64,000 nt of DNA, from the NCBI GenBank assembly GCA_947247005.1, contig OX365946.1, positions 53,222,734-53,286,733 of the forward strand, written 5' to 3'. The stretch comes from Spisula solida. Lineage: Eukaryota; Mollusca; Bivalvia; Venerida; Mactridae. Below, in pieces: positions 37,001 through 44,642 of this stretch. How positions within the stretch are numbered: position 1 is the first letter of the stretch; each line of letters opens with the position of its first letter. A model generated the notes under the pieces. It saw only the letters and a list, made by a program, of their open reading frames with translations. It made no database searches and had not been told where the DNA came from. The translations under genes and the position numbers were made by a program.

Positions 37001-39540
37001 TTATAAAACAAATATTGTACGTTTTTTTAGCTCACCTGTCAAAAAGTGACAGAGTGAGCTTTTGTGATCACTCTATGTCCGTCGTCCGTCCGTCGTCCGT
37101 CCACAATTTGTGTAGACACTATGGGTCACACTTTTGGCCTAATCTTTATGAAACTTGGTCACAACGATCATGTCAACAAAATCTAGGCCAAGTTCAATAT
37201 TGGGTCATCTGGGGTAAAAAACTAGGTCACTAGGTCAAATGATAGAAAAACCTTGTGTAGTCAGTAGAGGTCATAATTTCGACCTAGTCCTTATGAAACT
37301 TGGTCACAATGATCATCTCAACAAAATCTAGGTCAAGTTCGATATTGGGTCAACTGGGGTCAAAAACTAGGTCACAAGGTCAAATCATAGAAACCTTGTG
37401 TAGTCACTAGAGGTCACTATTTTGGTCTAACTTTTGTGAAACTTGGTTAAAATGATCATCTCAACAAAATCTGGGTCAAGTTTGTTATTGGGTCATCCGG
37501 GGTCAAAAACAAGGTCACAAGGTCAAATCATAGAAAAACCTTGTGTAGTCGCTAGAGGTCACAATTTTGGCCTAATCTTTATGAAACTAGATCAAATTGA
37601 TCATCACAACAAAATCTAGATCAAGTTCAATATTGTGTCATCAGGGGTCAAAAACTAGGTCACAAGGTCAAATCATAGAAAAACATTGTGTAGTCACTAG
37701 AGGTCACAATTTTAACCTAATCAAACTTGGTCACAATGATCATGTCAACAAAATCTAGGTCAAGTTCGATATTGGGTCATCCGGGGTCAAAAACTAGGTC
37801 ACAAGTTCAAACCAAAGAAAAGCCTTGTGTAGTCACTAGACGTCACAATTTTGGCATAATCTTTATGAAACTTGGTCACAATGATCATGTCAACAAAATC
37901 TAGATCAAGTTCGATATTGGGTTATCCGGGGTCAGAAACTAGGTCACAAGGTCAAATCATAGAAAAACCTTGTGTAGTCTCTAAAGGTCACAATTTTGGT
38001 CCAATCTTTATGAAACTTGGTCAAAATGATCATGTTGACAAAATCTAAGTCAAGTTTTATATTGGGTCATCCAGGGTCAAAAACTAGGTCACAAGGTCAA
38101 ATCATTAAAAAACCTTGTGTAAACTGTAGAGGTCACAATTTTGGTCTTATCTTTATGAGTCTTAGTCAAAATGATCATCTCAACAAAATCTAGGTCAAGT
38201 TTGATATTGGGTCATCCTTGGTCAAAAACTAGGTCACAAGGTCAAATCATAGACAAAACTTGCCTTAAACTTCAATATGCAATTTGGTCTACAGTATGTG
38301 ATGTAAATTGCAAAGTCGCTTTATAAGGCAATATGAAAACCTTGTACATGCAATAGAAGCTACCATCAAGGGGTCTACATGAACTACTAGGACAGGTGAG
38401 CGACCTATGGCCCTTTGGGCCCTCTTGTTTGGTTTAATGCCATTTCTCGACAATGTTTTAGTTATCTACTGCAACTGATTCACCAGGTGACTGGTTTTCC
38501 TGGACTGTATTCTATTCCTAACTAGTACTAACTTAAAGTTTTGAGTTTTATTAAGAACCATGTGATTATGTAAACAAAGACCTCTCTTTATTATTTGCTT
38601 TCAATGGATTATGGAGATTTTTCAGTGAAAATAACACTGTTTTAGAAGCTGGTTCTAGTTTTTTGCAGAAAAAGAAACGTAACATCAATGTCGTCAGGCT
38701 TTAAAATATGCGTTACATCATGATGACGTCATAATTCTCATGTCGTGTCATTCTAATTTCGACGTAATTTTTCCATTTAAGCCAATTACGGCACATATTT
38801 AAGTTGAATTGAGGCATATAATAAACAGAACATTTGTTGATTTTTGGTGTAAGATCAATTTTATTTCACTCGTGATCACAGAAAATTAAATTTTCACTCT
38901 TGGCTATGCCACTCATGAAAATATTGATTTTCTGTGGTCACTCGGTGAAATAAAATTCGATCTTACACCAAAATCAACAAAGACCTCTCTATATAATATT
39001 ACTGTTTCCATGGTTGCAGGTGTTTACAGACAAGTTGCACTGTTGAGATATTCTAATTTTCATTCTGGGCTGGTATTTATGAAGCATCTTAATGGAAAAC
39101 TTAAATTTATATTTATTTAAGTGTAATATTTGCGACAATGTGCTTCTTTTCCTAAAATTGCATGCAGAATAACGTATGTTTTCTTAATGATTATAGTAGC
39201 TTGCTACATAATGCTTCAAAACTATGTAAACAATTGATAATCTTGATTTTATTATTTAGCTGATTTTATGATTTTAAGAAAATTCGTAGGTTTCTAATAA
39301 GATGCTTATTAAGTCTTCGGCCAAAGACCTAAGGTCTTTGCTTCGCCTTAAAGTAAATTTTACAATTTTAAGAAAAAAATTTGTTTACTTTTATGATTCT
39401 TTATAAATATCGGCCCTGTTGATTTGCATTGTTAAAATTGATACCAGTATTATATTTATTGTGTACTTCTGATTTTCCATCTAGATGAAGGCCAAGGTGT
39501 GATCAATGTTCTACTGGACCTGCTACAAGCCTCATCATAG
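9572..39540 (+). CDS. TIR-STING-TIR-STING fusion protein (14 coding exons, 726 aa)
   Basis: Predicted cytosolic innate immune receptor/adaptor with tandem TIR and STING domains. Exons: 9572-9604, 16285-16439, 17640-17917, 21215-21310, 22446-22579, 23676-23771, 25745-25864, 27052-27142, 29627-29748, 30928-31372, 31659-31754, 32519-32784, 36782-36974, 39485-39540 (TAG). All introns are GT-AG and the frame stays open across 2181 nt. Domains: TIR1 about residues 12-155, STING1 about 160-370, TIR2 about 390-523, STING2 about 528-722. STING domains bind cyclic dinucleotides as dimers; TIR domains signal by oligomerising or act as NADases. No signal peptide or transmembrane helix is visible, unlike vertebrate STING, and the protein ends right after the second STING core, so no TBK1/IRF3 tail. 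The start MSDNNENTETS precedes GTGAGT. Main alternative: two adjacent TIR-STING genes (frame could stop just after 29748). Confidence 0.85.
9719..10411. mobile_element. 693-bp MULE-like MITE in intron 1
   Basis: Long inverted termini of about 50-60 bp start GGCATTGGCTAGCCGTCCGG on the left and match the reverse complement of the right end (10356-10411). The 9-bp direct repeat TTTCTAATT flanks both ends (9710-9718 and 10412-10420). Long inverted repeats with a 9-bp duplication point to the Mutator (MULE) superfamily. The termini themselves contain a nested palindrome (CCGGACGACTAG and relatives). An interior minus-strand frame of 65 codons is present but shows no transposase motif. Confidence 0.88.
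10678..10916. repeat. About 19-20 bp minisatellite, left block
   Basis: Around twelve copies of a unit reading roughly CACTGACAATAAACTGGCAC. The same array continues at 15631-15958 in the same orientation. The array was probably continuous before the element between the two blocks inserted. Confidence 0.92.
10930..12095. repeat. About 232-bp tandem array
   Basis: Five diverged monomers sharing AAAAAGCGTTACATTTTGAAGAC, TTCCAAACGTTTTGAAGAC and ACAAGAACGTCTTGGTTTGG-type blocks, cut here into pieces under 20 bases where possible: GCGTTACATTTTGAAGACG and AACGTCTTGGTTTGGT. Monomers start near 10940, 11172, 11404, 11636 and 11865. Open frames on the minus strand are repeat artefacts. Confidence 0.85.
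12860..14905. repeat. About 105-bp tandem array
   Basis: Roughly seventeen diverged monomers built from GAAACGTTTCGGCGACGTTT, AATACGTCTCAACTCTAACT, CTAGTAAATACGTCTAGGCG and CACGTCTTGACCGTGAAGTA. The array is rich in AACGTT and GACGT. It is interrupted at 13728-14067 by a small transposon. Confidence 0.87.
13728..14067. mobile_element. 340-bp MITE inside the 105-bp array
   Basis: Ends CAGGCGCGTAGCTACCTG and, inverted, GCTACGCCCCTG, flanked by the 5-bp direct repeat ATGAC (13723-13727 and 14068-14072). The surrounding array monomer shows the uninterrupted target. The ends resemble the common CAGGGGCGTAGC class of animal MITEs. The duplication length is unusual for hAT (8 bp), so the superfamily is open. 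Confidence 0.82.
15631..15958. repeat. About 19-20 bp minisatellite, right block
   Basis: Continuation of the array at 10678-10916, about sixteen copies of CACTGACAATAAACTGGCAC-type units with ACTGATAC variants. Confidence 0.92.
16285..17917 (+). CDS. TIR-STING gene, exons 2-3: first TIR domain
   Basis: Exon 2 (16285-16439) begins after TTTCTTGTTTCAG and exon 3 (17640-17917) ends at GTATGT. Together they encode residues 12-155. TIR box 1 is YSVFIAYDD (residues 12-20). The BB-loop region reads MDFVPGRPLLRSI (52-64) and keeps the D-x-x-PG pattern. The following strand is ITLVIVTENAL (73-83), then HVVLVLVDI. Aligned by eye with TLR and SARM1 TIRs, the position of the NADase glutamate (W-x-x-x-E) is S92, so catalysis is doubtful and an assembly role is more likely. 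That alignment is my inference. Confidence 0.9.
16661..16800. repeat. Fold-back repeat, 50-bp arms, in intron 2
   Basis: Arms 16661-16710 (GGTCATCGCTAAGCGGCATC at its start) and 16751-16800 are imperfect reverse complements over about 50 bp with a 40-bp loop. A third partial copy of the same arm follows at about 16890-16935. The transcript could fold here into a long hairpin. Confidence 0.85.
17100..17460 (-). pseudogene. Degenerate retroelement C-terminal fragment
   Basis: The minus-strand frame contains NPEALEIVRPNIVLTSFKHH followed by KTIHFIE and EKERPKNSW. This resembles the RPD-x-V...ELTVPWEE segment found near the C terminus of some animal retroelement polyproteins. The match is short and by memory of the motif only, and the frame is degraded. 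It lies in intron 2 antisense to the TIR-STING gene. Confidence 0.3.
18374..18830. mobile_element. 457-bp MITE nested in element A
   Basis: Perfect 16-bp inverted termini CATGGCCGTAACTAGG and CCTAGTTACGGCCATG, flanked by 5-bp direct repeats ACACT (18369-18373 and 18831-18835). The interrupted monomer reads GTTAACACT...CTGGAGG, as in intact copies elsewhere. The interior repeats CTAGCTCGCTTCGCTCGCA twice or more. Confidence 0.9.
19143..20030. mobile_element. Second mosaic element nested in element A
   Basis: Begins with the hairpin CCCCCTCACTTATCTATAAGTGGGGGG, followed by GTCCGTCCGTCC, then about four monomers of 165-175 bp. Each monomer contains GAACTCCT, ACTGGATGGAATTTCTTCAA and AGTTATGGCCCTTTGTTAC. 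It ends with GGGGGCACCCGTGTCAATGG ... TTCTAGTTT. Open frames through it are repeat artefacts. Confidence 0.8.
20291..20690. mobile_element. Third mosaic-element family member, intron 3
   Basis: Starts ATGCCCCCCATCTTTGATGAGGGGG-type hairpin (CCCCCCATC/GATGAGGGGG), then GTCGGTCGGTCTGTCGG. Two monomers follow, each with CAAACTTTACATGGAGGTTG and TTTGAGGTCAG. The same family appears at 32355 and at the start of the array near 40915. Confidence 0.75.
20947..21189. mobile_element. CCTGGGTACTG MITE, copy 1
   Basis: Ends CCCTGGGTA..CTGTTTTAT and ATAAAACAGTACCCTGG, about 243 bp. Related copies lie at 23364-23625 and 57977-58223. The right end stops about 25 bp upstream of coding exon 4 (21215), so the element occupies most of that acceptor's branch-point region. 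Confidence 0.8.
21215..29748 (+). CDS. TIR-STING gene, exons 4-9: first STING domain and linker
   Basis: Exons 21215-21310, 22446-22579, 23676-23771, 25745-25864, 27052-27142 and 29627-29748 encode residues 156-375. STING hallmarks: GQVWSHFFGY (172-181, equivalent to human W161-Y167, with S162, G166 and Y167 kept) and QRGSFKDRPY (242-251, with R232, R238 and Y240 equivalents at R243, R249 and Y251). The segment aligned to human LEYATP is IAHIPN (269-274), so E260 and T263 equivalents are A270 and P273. Residues about 350-375 (ending SVQIDK) form a linker beyond the STING core into the second TIR. Confidence 0.9.
21640..21870. mobile_element. Mosaic-element 5' fragment, intron 4
   Basis: Hairpin CCCCTTGCACAACATGTTGTAAGGGG begins it, then one monomer with GCAACCCCAAAATGTAGATG and ATATATGACCCTTTCC. 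Related in layout to 19143-20030 but without a microsatellite array. Confidence 0.55.
22105..22250. repeat. Short inverted-repeat element, intron 4
   Basis: TATAGGAGAGATCA near 22109 pairs with TGATCTCTCCTATA near 22233, and inner segments (GGTGAATGGCAGG / TTGCCGGTGGGC region) pair less well. Probably a small MITE. Confidence 0.6.
23364..23625. mobile_element. CCTGGGTACTG MITE, copy 2, intron 5
   Basis: Starts CCTGGGTACTGTTTTATCAA and ends in a decayed GATATAACAGTGCCC. It shares the internal GTAGGAGTTCATTA...TGA block with copy 1. It ends about 50 bp before coding exon 6. Confidence 0.75.
24525..25600. mobile_element. Bivalve mosaic element B, intron 6
   Basis: Begins AAGCTCACCTGAGCAGG and ends CATCAGGTGAGCGC. 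About seven monomers of about 145 bp sit inside, each with GGTCAAAAACTAGGTCAC and AAACTTGGTCACAATG. Diverged from the copies at 33808 and 37025, so older. Confidence 0.75.
26565..26695. repeat. Imperfect fold-back, intron 7
   Basis: GGGCGGAGGTCTAGATAATC pairs imperfectly with the reverse complement of GATTATCAAGAGCCCCGCCG. Possible small MITE; no target duplication identified. Confidence 0.4.
27293..28737. mobile_element. Bivalve mosaic element C, intron 8
   Basis: Starts TTTTTAGCTCACCTGTCACA, hairpin to GTGACAGAGTGAGCT, then (GTCC)n, partial monomers, and ends GACAGGTGAGCGACCTAGGG ... GGGCCCTCTTGTTT. A tandem tRNA-like array (27720-28425) is inserted within it. Confidence 0.8.
27720..28425 (+). 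repeat. Tandem tRNA 3'-half array, six B boxes
   Basis: The first copy has a fuller tRNA-like head: an A-box-like TGGTTAAGTGG near 27719, then GGTCGTGGGTTCAAACCCC and ACTGGAACCA. Five further copies repeat only the 3' half (CTGATGGTCGTGGGTTCAAC, ACTGGAACCA) plus a T-rich linker and GTGTTTAGGTATTGTTTTG, with a period of about 105-115 bp. Each carries a B box (GGTTCAANNCC); one has GTTGGTTCAACC. It looks like a SINE or tRNA pseudogene whose tail expanded in tandem. Confidence 0.85.
30034..30440. repeat. Two overlapping inverted repeats, intron 9
   Basis: AGAATAATGGGTTAGTGAC pairs (one mismatch) with GTCACTAACCTATTATTCT near 30136-30154. TTATCCAGTCACTT (about 30158) pairs exactly with AAGTGACTGGATAA (about 30433). 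Likely MITE remnants. Confidence 0.6.
30928..31372 (+). CDS. TIR-STING gene, exon 10: second TIR domain
   Basis: A single 445-nt exon (phase 0 in, phase 1 out) encodes residues 376-523. In TIR1 the equivalent stretch is split over two exons totalling 433 nt with the same outer phases. Box 1 is NTVYIVHVDD (396-405). The strand KWFIFILSKAAL and RLIPLL follow. The BB loop lacks the PG motif (SDSPSKIVLGNI), and the position of the catalytic glutamate seems to be lysine (VHKQKF). TIR2 is therefore more divergent than TIR1. The exon has no in-frame ATG at its 5' end, which supports reading it as internal to a fused gene. Confidence 0.85.
31659..39540 (+). CDS. TIR-STING gene, exons 11-14: second STING domain and C terminus
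   Basis: Exons 31659-31754, 32519-32784, 36782-36974 and 39485-39540 encode residues 524-726. Hallmarks: HIGMAWAYAINY (539-550; W161, Y163 and Y167 equivalents kept, S162 to A, G166 to N), KLFLLIPKSC strand, GIQRDY (626-631; R238 and Y240 equivalents R629 and Y631, but I at the R232 position), and FAEYVNP (649-655; E260 equivalent E651 kept, T263 to N654). FAVVFYD near the end matches the last strand before helix DEGQGVINVLLDLL. The stop follows six residues later, so there is no signalling tail. Confidence 0.92.
32355..32512. mobile_element. Mosaic-element fragment abutting exon 12 acceptor
   Basis: CTTTGATGAGGGGGTATATTGCC, shortened GATGAGGGGGTATATTGC, followed by GTCGGTCGATCTGT and CAAACTTTACAT match the family at 20291-20690. 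The similarity runs to within about 20-30 bp of coding exon 12 (32519), so the element may contribute the polypyrimidine tract or acceptor (CCTTTCAG). Confidence 0.6.
33721..33793 (+). pseudogene. tRNA-like sequence, no acceptor stem
   Basis: A box TGGTCGAGTGGTTAA and a good T arm (CCGCGATCGAACCCTCGCGG) are visible, ending CACCA. An anticodon-like GTG lies in TTGATTGTGAA. The 5' and 3' acceptor arms do not pair, so this is a tRNA-derived SINE head or pseudogene, not a working tRNA. It directly precedes mosaic element D. Confidence 0.55.
33808..35353. mobile_element. Bivalve mosaic element D, best-preserved copy
   Basis: Layout in order: hairpin AGCTCACCTGTCAC/GTGACAGAGTGAGCT, (GTCC)n/GTC microsatellite (33859-33912), about nine monomers of about 144 bp, and the terminal GACAGGTGAGCGACC plus hairpin AGGGCCCTTTGGGCCCT then CTTGTTT. 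The ends AGCTCACCTGTC/GACAGGTGAGC are inverted. Each monomer contains AGGTCACAAGGTCA, a DR2 arrangement of AGGTCA. No protein is encoded. Confidence 0.9.
37025..38430. mobile_element. Bivalve mosaic element E, intron 13
   Basis: Same layout as the copy at 33808: hairpin start, GTCC microsatellite (37078-37100), about eight 144-bp monomers, and GACAGGTGAGCGACC ... GGGCCCTCTTGTTT at the end. It begins only about 50 bp after the exon 13 donor at 36975. Confidence 0.9.
38833..38981. repeat. Fold-back element, about 55-bp arms
   Basis: TTTGTTGATTTTTGGTGTAA (38833) through TCACAGAAAAT pairs with ATTTTCTGTGGTCACTCGG through ACACCAAAATCAACAAA (ends 38981), with about a 35-bp loop. A strong hairpin in intron 13. 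Confidence 0.88.
39065..39415. mobile_element. GGGCTGGTATTTAT MITE, intron 13
   Basis: Starts GGGCTGGTATTTATGAAGCA and ends TTTATAAATATCGGCCC, inverted termini. It ends about 70 bp before the last coding exon. A related fragment occurs at about 684-850. Confidence 0.65.
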
Positions 39541-39647
39541 GATAGTGTAGTTTCAGTGTTGCTATCATTTGCGATTACCTCCCTTTAGGCGAAAACAAAT
39601 TAATTACCCTAATATTTTGGCATAACCAAAAACATCTTATTGCAAAA

Positions 39648-39653
39648 AATAAA
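39648..39653 (+). terminator. Candidate poly(A) signal of TIR-STING gene
   Basis: AATAAA lies 108 bp after the TAG at 39540. A second AATAAA is at 39839-39844. Which is used cannot be told from sequence. Confidence 0.45.
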
Positions 39654-39844
39654 TAATTTTTGCGGAATCGGCGATTTTATGAATACTGAGTTTGGATATT
39701 GAGATAAAATATTTTTTTTTTGCATTTGTGTGTGTTCTTTTTGTGCCTTTGGCTACTTCCCCGTTATTTGAAATCATCTTTTTATATCTTCACCAAAGGT
39801 TAGTGGGTTTGTGCTGTAATATTGTTATAATAGGAAAAATAAAA

Positions 39845-40914
39845 TAATTTTAAAAAAATTAAAAAATTTCCTACCTACCGACCCTAATTTTTTTTCACCA
39901 TGTTACTTAGAACCACATAATTTGTTTTGCCTGATGGTAATATGCTAATTTAAGAAACTATGCAGTTTGTCATTCATTGTGAGAGGCAGTCATAGGCTTA
40001 CTTGAAATATCATTTCTGTGAGATACGATTGGTACATTTTGTGTCTGTCTCTTGCATGGGTGGCTATTGGCGCTGTCGCTGTTTATGTATGGCTTCAAAA
40101 TGTCTGTGCATTACAGTATTTGATTTACAAGCTTTGTTTATCTTAAACATAGCCTTATCATAAACATAGGATAGTATTATGGTGTGGACACTTAATTAAC
40201 AAGATTTGTTTCTGAAGTAGACAGTTACATGTTGTCTTCATTGTTGATGATTATATTATATAAACCTTATCTGTGATACATTTATGAAGTCATTGTTTGT
40301 TTATTGTAAGTGTGTGTTTAGTTGATTATATTTATCAAAAGTGCTACAATTTGTGCCATTATATGTTGACCAATGTTATACTGTTTGATTGTGTCTCTTA
40401 TTTGGACTGTATTTGACTGACTGATGCCAAAGAGTGTCCATTGTTATCTTTGTCTCTGTTTCTTTTTGTCTATCTGTTTTATTTTTGTGCTTTTTTGTGT
40501 TTTGCAGGGTGCTGCTTTCCCTGTCTGATTTATTGTATTTTTACCTTTACATTTATTGGCTGTGCTTAGTATGTTTTCACTTATTCGGTACAGAATGTTT
40601 AAACTAAACTTGTGCTGTGCACTTCAAGTGCTGTTATTATGACTATGTAGATATGATTGTTGTTATGCCAATGGCCTCGGATATGAAAGGTTATGGGGTT
40701 CTATCCCGATCTGTGACATAGACATACCAAAGTCTTTAAATATGGTACTGGTATATCCCTAGCATATTAGGGAAGTTCTAGGAAATTGCTGATTGACCCG
40801 GTATCAGGATAATTTTACTGGGTAGTCTTTTATAATATGGCTGGAATACTGTCAGTTGATCATAAAAATAATTTCAAAGAAGCGGTGTGTATTTGTATTG
40901 CTTTGACATATCAG
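39845..40914. other. Downstream flank, nothing recognised
   Basis: T-rich sequence after the TIR-STING 3' end. It may include 3' UTR if the distal poly(A) signal is used. No exon or clear repeat seen. Confidence 0.35.
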
Positions 40915-43325
40915 TAGGTCAGAAGACCAAATGGTTTCCAATCAATGTCTAAAGAACAGTATGGTCTAGGGTTCTCAAGGTTGTTGTGAGGGTTTGTCTG
41001 TACAAGTGGATGATTCTTGTGGATTTTAATGTCAGTTGGTCAAAGTCAAGGTGACCTTGACCTTGAACATTATGACTGTTTGGCTGCCATGTGAGCATAC
41101 AATGTAGGTGACCTTGACCGTGAACATTATGACTGTTTGGCTGCCATGTGGGCATACATGTAGGTGACCTTGACCTTGAACATTATGCAATTTTGCTGCC
41201 ATGTGGACATACTTGTAGGTTACCTTGACCTAGAATATTATGACTGGCTGGCATGTGGACATCCATGTAGGTTACCTTGACCTTGAACATTATGACAGTT
41301 TTGCTGCCATGTGGACATACATGTAGGTTACCTTGACCTTGACCATTATGACTGTTTGGCTGCCATGTGGACATACATGTAGGTTACCTTGACCTGGAAC
41401 GTTATGACTGTTTGGCTGCCATGTGGGCATACATGTAGATCACCTTGACCTTGACCATTATGACAGTTTGGCTGCCATGTGAGCATACAATGTAGGTGAC
41501 CTTGACCGTGAACAGTATGACTGTTTGGCTGCCATGTGGGCATACATGTAGGTGACCTTGACCTTGAACATTATGCAATTTTGCTGCCATGTGGACATAC
41601 TTGTAGGTTACCTTGACCTAGAATATTATGACTGTTTGGCTGGCATGTGGACATCCATGTAGGTTACCTTGACCTTGAACATTATGACAGTTTTGCTGCC
41701 ATGTGGACATACATGTAGGTTACCTTGACCTTGACCATTATGACTGTTTGGCTGCCATGTGGACATACATGTAGGTTACCTTGACCTGGAACATTATGAC
41801 TGTTTGGCTTCCATGTGGGCATACATGTAGATCACCTTGACCTTGACCATTATGACTGTTTGGCTGCCATGTGGACATACATGTAGGTTACCTTGACCGT
41901 GAACAGTATGACTGTTTGGCTGCCATGTGGGCATACATGTAGGTGACCTTGGCCTTGAACATTATGCAATTTTGCTGCCATGTGGACATACTTGTAGGTT
42001 ACCTTGACCTAGAATATTATGACTGTTTGGCTGGCATGTGCACATCCATGTAGGTTACCTTGACCTTGAACATTATGACAGTTTTGCTGCCATGTGGACA
42101 TACATGTAGGTTACCTTGACCTTGACCATTATGACTGTTTGGCTGCCATGTGGACATACATGTAGGTTACCTTGACCTGGAACATTATGACTGTTTGGCT
42201 GCCATGTGGGCATACATGTAGATCACCTTGACCTTGACCATTATGACTGTTTGGCTGCCATGTGAACATACATGTAGGTTACCTTGACCTTGAACATTAT
42301 GACTGTTTGGCTGCCATGTGGGCATACATGTAGATCACCTTGACCATTATGACTGTTTGGCTGCCATGTGGGCATACATGTAGGTTACCTTGACCTTGAA
42401 CATTATGACTGTTTGGCTGCCATGTGAACATACATGTAGGTTACCTTGACCTTGAACATTATGACTGTTTGGCTGCCATGTGGGCATACATGTAGATCAC
42501 CTTGACTTTGAACGTTATGACTGTTTGGCTGCTATGTTGGCATACAATGTAGGTGACCTTAACTGTGACATTATGACTGTTTGGCTGCCATGTGGACATA
42601 CATGTAGGTTACCTTGACCTTGGACATTATGACTGTTTGGCTGCCATGTGGACATACATGTAGGTTACCTTGACCGTGAACATAATGACTTTTTGGCTGC
42701 CATGTGGACATACATGTAGATCACCTTGACCTTGACCATTATGACTGTTTGGCTGCCATGTGGACATACATGTAGATCACCTTGACCTTGGACATTATGA
42801 CTGTTTGGCTGCCATGTGGACATACATGTAGGTTACCTTGACCGTGAACATAATGACTCTTTGGCTGCCATGTGGACATACATATAGATCACCTTGACCA
42901 TTATGACTGTTTGGCTGCCATGTTGACATACATGTAGGTTATCTTGACCGTGAACATTATGACTGTTTGGCTGCAATGTGGACATACATGTAGGTCACCT
43001 CGACCTTGGACATTATGACTGTTTGGCTGCCATGTGGGCATACATGTAGATCACCTTGACTGTGAACATTATGACAGTTTTGCTGCCATGTGGGCATACA
43101 TGTAGGTGACCTTGACCTTGAACATTATGACTGTTTGACTACCATGTGGGCATACATGTAGGTCACCTCGACCTTGAACATTATGACTGTTTGGCTGCCA
43201 TGTGGGCATACATGTAGATCACCTTGACTGTGAACATTATGACTGTTTGGCTGCCATGTGGGCATACATGTAGGTTACCTTGACCGTGAACATTATGACT
43301 GTTTGGCTGCCATGTGGACATATAT
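40915..43325. repeat. About 56-bp minisatellite, about 40 copies
   Basis: It begins like the mosaic family at 20291 (CAAATGGTTTCC, GTCAGTTGGTCAAAG) and then expands into a regular array. The unit contains ATTATGACTGTTTGGCTGCC, ATGTGGGCATACATGTAGG and TTACCTTGACCTTGAAC. A higher-order period of about 390 bp (seven units) is visible: GCAATTTTGCTGCC recurs near 41188, 41576 and 41967. Most units carry TGACCTTGA, the complement of TCAAGGTCA. Minus-strand open frames are artefacts. Confidence 0.93.
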
Positions 43326-44140
43326 GTTTACAAACCTCTCATGTTCCATGATTAATTAATACATATCTCATTGAATGTTATGTTTATCAAATATGTCTTT
43401 ACTGTGAATATTAAATTTTTATCTATATACTATAAACATTTCAATTTTATTATTAGTATTATTTTATGATGTGCTCAGTCACATAACTTTAGCATGACTT
43501 TAACATATACAGTTCAACCTCAGTAGAGCAGCACCCTTTGGGAGTTGAACATATTTGCCATTGTATAGAGGTAGTTGCTCTGCAGAGGTTAAATTTAGAG
43601 TAAATATCAGTATATTTAAATTGAAATTGAAGGTGTTGTTCTAGAGAGGTTGTTGTTCTACAAAGGGCCTTTTTGAGAGGTTGTGATGTATAAGCAAATT
43701 TCTTAACAACCACATTTACTTAAACTCTGTACAGACTTACATTATATTCAAGCAAGTAGCCATCCGGCTTTTATTTAAGTATATTTAGTGATTTAATTAC
43801 GTTTTTATGTTATATACAAATCCCATTTTAATGAATTTTGTCCCAAATCTTTTTATTTCTACCAACCAAATACATTCAGACTAGTTAGTATATTTATTGA
43901 AAGAATGGTATACTATAGTAGGTGGTGAACTATTCTTGCAGGTGCTGATGTATCATTAAAGCCCCATTATCTGTCCTAAAACTTTTTTTCCAATCATCCA
44001 GTAAATACAAGGAATTAGGATGTTTTTCACAAATGACCAATAATTGACGACAGATTGTTACTATATTTGTCGAAATTTTATGCCAAAAATCACATTTAAG
44101 ACAAAAAACTAATTTTGCAAGAGTTGCTTTCCTTAGACTA
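43326..44140. other. Intergenic, nothing recognised
   Basis: AT-rich sequence without supported exons. A stretch at about 43505-43690 (GTAGAGCAGCACCCTTTGGG, AGAGGTTGT) resembles, inverted, the segment at about 29030-29200 and so is probably a repeat. Confidence 0.4.
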
Positions 44141-44291
44141 CAGTAAACCAATTTACTTTCGCGAATACTAACTTTCCTGCATTGTCCATATTAATGTTTT
44201 TAGCACTTTGGCGGTGACTTAATTTCGCAAAATTCTACCGTTCACGAACTCCGCGAAACTAAATTGCGCGAAATAATTCCTAGGTTTACAG
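44141..44291. mobile_element. 151-bp MITE with TA target
   Basis: Inverted ends CAGTAAACC and GGTTTACAG, with TA on both sides (44139-44140 and 44292-44293). The interior contains inverted TTTCGCGAA-type blocks. TA duplication suggests Tc1/mariner-type mobilisation. Confidence 0.75.
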
Positions 44292-44464
44292 TATTAATTG
44301 TGCATTGTACAAATTGTTATTTTGTAAACAAGCCAACTGGATGCTGTATTTCGTTTTCTTCTTCTTGAAAAAAGCGGTTTAAGGCGTAATTGGGCTTTAA
44401 AGTTTGACCCCATTGAAAATTGACCTTGGCACAATTCCTCTGTTATTAGTATGCATAGATCTAT

Positions 44465-44603
44465 TTCATAAAACATGTTGTAACATGAGTTGACACAATA
44501 AAGTGAAATTGTCAAAGTATTGTGTTTTGTTGTTTTTCATAAAACATGTTGTAACATGAGTTGACACAATAAAGTGAAATTGTCAAAGTATTGTGTTTTG
44601 TTG
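44465..44603. repeat. 69-bp tandem duplication
   Basis: Two near-perfect copies containing CATAAAACATGTTGTAACAT and AATAAAGTGAAATTGTCAAA. Confidence 0.92.
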
Positions 44604-44642
44604 TTGTACGTCTTAGTGTGCTATTGCTATTTGCTATAACTG

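Noticed and set aside
40949..41590. Minus-strand frames with PTWQPNSHNVQGQGHL repeats
   Set aside because: 56-bp minisatellite; the frame shifts between units and no single frame persists.
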